This document shows, piece after piece, positions 61,856 through 64,000 of a stretch of DNA of 64,000 bases. The DNA is taken from assembly GCA_021234155.1 (NCBI GenBank), contig JAJEKV010000066.1, positions 310,001 to 374,000 on the forward strand. The letters are read 5' to 3'. The notes under the pieces were generated by a model. That model ran no database searches. It was not told where the DNA came from and saw nothing but the letters and a program-made list of their open reading frames with translations. Position numbers and translations under genes: made by a program. This stretch comes from Isoetes taiwanensis (Eukaryota > Streptophyta > Lycopodiopsida > Isoetales > Isoetaceae). Position 1 is the stretch's first letter. Each line of letters begins with the position of its first letter.

Positions 61856-64000
61856 TTCTACCCCCCTTGGAATAATGCTGTCCTCAGCATTAAAGATGCA
61901 AGCAAAAGGAAAGAAAGTAGATAGTTAATTATAAAAAGTAGGAGATTACAGAAAGATCATACACGATCAAAGTTATGGACCAAAGTCCTTCACAACATAA
62001 TTAAACACAGTGATTATGCATAACAATAAGATCCTCAGTGGACCATAAGATGCACATAACTTTATTAAAACAAAACATGACTCCTGAAAGCGAGTCTTCC
62101 AAACTGCAGATGCTGCTGTGCACATTACACACATGCAGAATATCAATACATAAGTATTATAAAAAGTTGTGGTTGAAGGGACCACCCCCTTAATGAAAAT
62201 AATAAAAAGACTGATATGAAGGGAATCCTATCATGCCTAGGGCTTGCAAGCCGTCGCGGCATAAGGAATGGCATTGTTCCTATTGTAGCCGAAGATGGTT
62301 GCGACCTAAGATGCCTAATTGCAATTCTCCTCCCATCCTAGGATGCATCTACTCCAATACCCCCCCTGCATGATCCCTGTCGGATCTACTGCACAATGAC
62401 ATACCATTGGGGTCGGAGTTGATATCATCGTGGATGGTCCGCCCCTGACATTGTTGCATGAAGTCAGGATAAGTCTTATCAAGGTCTTGTTTAAGGACCC
62501 AGGTAGCATCCTCCGTTAGTAAGTGTTTCCACTTAACCAAATATTGTAAGATCCGAGTCTTTCTGGTTTGCTTGTATGCCCTATCAAGGAGAGCCTCGGG
62601 AACAATTTCCAATTGCTCGTCTGTCATCTCCAGAAGAGTTGGCGTGTCAAGAATCTCATGAGGATCCGGAGTATGCTTCTTCAAAATGCTTACATGGAAA
62701 ACCTTGTGGACCTTTAGATGAGCAGGTAGATTTAATCTATAGGCCTGAGGACCTATGTGTTCCGTAATTTAAAATGGTCCTGCCCATCGTGGTGCAAGCT
62801 TCTTACAATTCCCAATTTTAAGCTTGGTCTGCTTAACCTTAATTTTCAACCACACTGATTCACCAACCTGAAACTCGCGTGGGGTACGGTGTCTGTCTGC
62901 TAAACTCTTTTGACTTTTGACGGCTTCGTGTAGCCAAGAGATATGCTCGTACTTCCTCAACCAGAGCTTGCATATCCGTAAGCAATTGCTGTGAAACTGC
63001 GACTTTGGAAACTGGGTTATGCCACATATCTGGAGTAAGACACTGATAACCATAAGTGATCATAAAGGGAGACATCCTCGAGGACTCCTGTTTGGTACTA
63101 TTATAGGCAAACTCCACTATATGAATGTAATCTGCCCATTGAGATTGCTTATTCCAGACATAATTTCGTAGCATATCCTCAATAATTCGATTGGTGCGTT
63201 CGGACTGCCCATCCGTTTGAGGGTGATAAGCCGTACTCATAGCAAGCTTGGTTTGTATAGTACTGAAGAAGTCCTTCCAGAAAGCACTAACAAATTTGGG
63301 ATCACGATCTGAAATAATGGTTCGGGGCATGCCATGAAGCCGAAAGATTTCCTTGGAAAATAGAAGTGCTATATCCAAGGCAGTGTCGGTGGTGCGACAT
63401 GGCAAGAAATGTGCCATTTTAGAAAGCTTATCAACTACCACCATCAAGGCGTCGAATCCCCGAAGTGTGCGTGGAAGACCCACAATGAAGTCCATGGTAA
63501 TAACTTCCCATTTGGCATTGGGGATGTCTAAAGGCTCCAGTGTACCTGGTGTTCTGAGTTGCTCTGCCTTTGTCTGTTGGCAAAGCTGACATTGTTTAAT
63601 ATAGCGTGCAATATGTTTCTTCATACCAGGCCAAAAGTAACTGGACCTTATCTTGAAATATGTTTTCATGAATCCGACATGACCCGCAATAGGGCTGTTA
63701 TGCGTGTCATGGAGAATTAGCAGTCTAATCCCTGATGAGTCGGGTACACATAACTTATCTCGGTAATATAAAAGATTACCGTCCTTCTTGTAATGCTTAA
63801 ATGTATCCCTCTCCTTATCTGTCCTGGCCTCCTTAGAAAGGTTGTTCCATACTTCTCTAAATTCAGGATATGTTGGAAGAGACTGTTCAATAGTCTTACC
63901 AAATTCACTTGCAAGAGTGGAAATAGCATTGCAATGGGTACGTGTAGTCAACAGACGCCGAGATAAAGCATCCGCAACAACGTTATGCTTGCCAGGTTTA
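61856..64000 (-). mobile_element. Ty3/gypsy chromovirus, 3' part of pol (broken)
   Basis: The coding order on the minus strand is: end of RNase H (KPGKHNVVADALSRR, right at the window edge), integrase zinc domain (HVGFMKTYF..CQLCQQTKAEQ), then the DDE core (TMDFIVGLPRT, IISDRDPKFVS, YHPQTDGQSERTNR) in the 363-codon frame 62860-63951. A frameshift at about 62900 moves coding to the frame 62769-63053 (EFQVGESVWLKIKV). A TAA follows GPF at about 62769, then a chromodomain (YLVKWKHLLTEDATWVLKQD) is encoded at 62349-62684. The 5' part and 5' LTR lie to the right of the window. The two lesions suggest it is inactive. Confidence 0.93.

Overview
The window is eukaryotic nuclear DNA from a land plant. 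It has AT-rich introns with GT/AG borders, a plant-type subfamily III LRR receptor kinase, SLAC1-like and 14-3-3 gene fragments, and dense plant transposons (Ty3/gypsy, Ty1/copia, L1-type, Helitron, CACTA). Remains of IFT122, a ciliary transport gene, point to a lineage with, or recently with, flagellate sperm. A fern is my best guess; a lycophyte, bryophyte, cycad or Ginkgo cannot be excluded. The species is not identifiable by eye.

Only two host genes look intact. GINS subunit PSF3 (11873-16632, +) is rebuilt from six exons into a 188-aa frame. An LRR receptor-like kinase (31299-33498, -) has two exons and 655 aa. A third host locus, IFT122 (40701-50800, -), is a clear pseudogene. It has nonsense codons, frameshifts, a lost splice donor and an LTR retrotransposon inside a coding exon. 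Three further host genes survive only as adjoining same-strand fragments at 23261-25545 (SLAC1-like channel, a probable CPSF-A/DDB1-family protein, exosome RRP42). One exon of a 14-3-3 gene lies at 59764-59906.

Layout: 1-3885 end of a Ty3/gypsy element with its 3' LTR; 4087-11666 a 792-bp tandem duplication whose second copy is split by a poly(A) retroposon (5350-7120) and a Helitron (7227-11449); 11873-16632 PSF3 with a decayed copia element in intron 4; 17390-19925 an L1-type LINE split by a TIR element; 22165-22840, 28450-29095 and 56022-56862 three copies of one LINE family; 23261-25545 chimeric gene fragments; 31299-33498 the receptor kinase; 36285-39600 SINE-like, minisatellite and copia debris; 40701-50800 the IFT122 pseudogene; 53296-54565 a broken pogo-like transposase; 55877 onward a CACTA element carrying a spliced gene; 60378-64000 the 3' part of a second gypsy element.

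The most unusual structure is inside the non-autonomous LTR element at 46258-49152. Its 1.3-kb interior carries two families of short hairpins whose stems covary while the loops stay fixed. This suggests selection on RNA structure, although chance and repeat amplification are not excluded. Its LTRs resemble those of the gypsy element at the left edge, a possible helper family.
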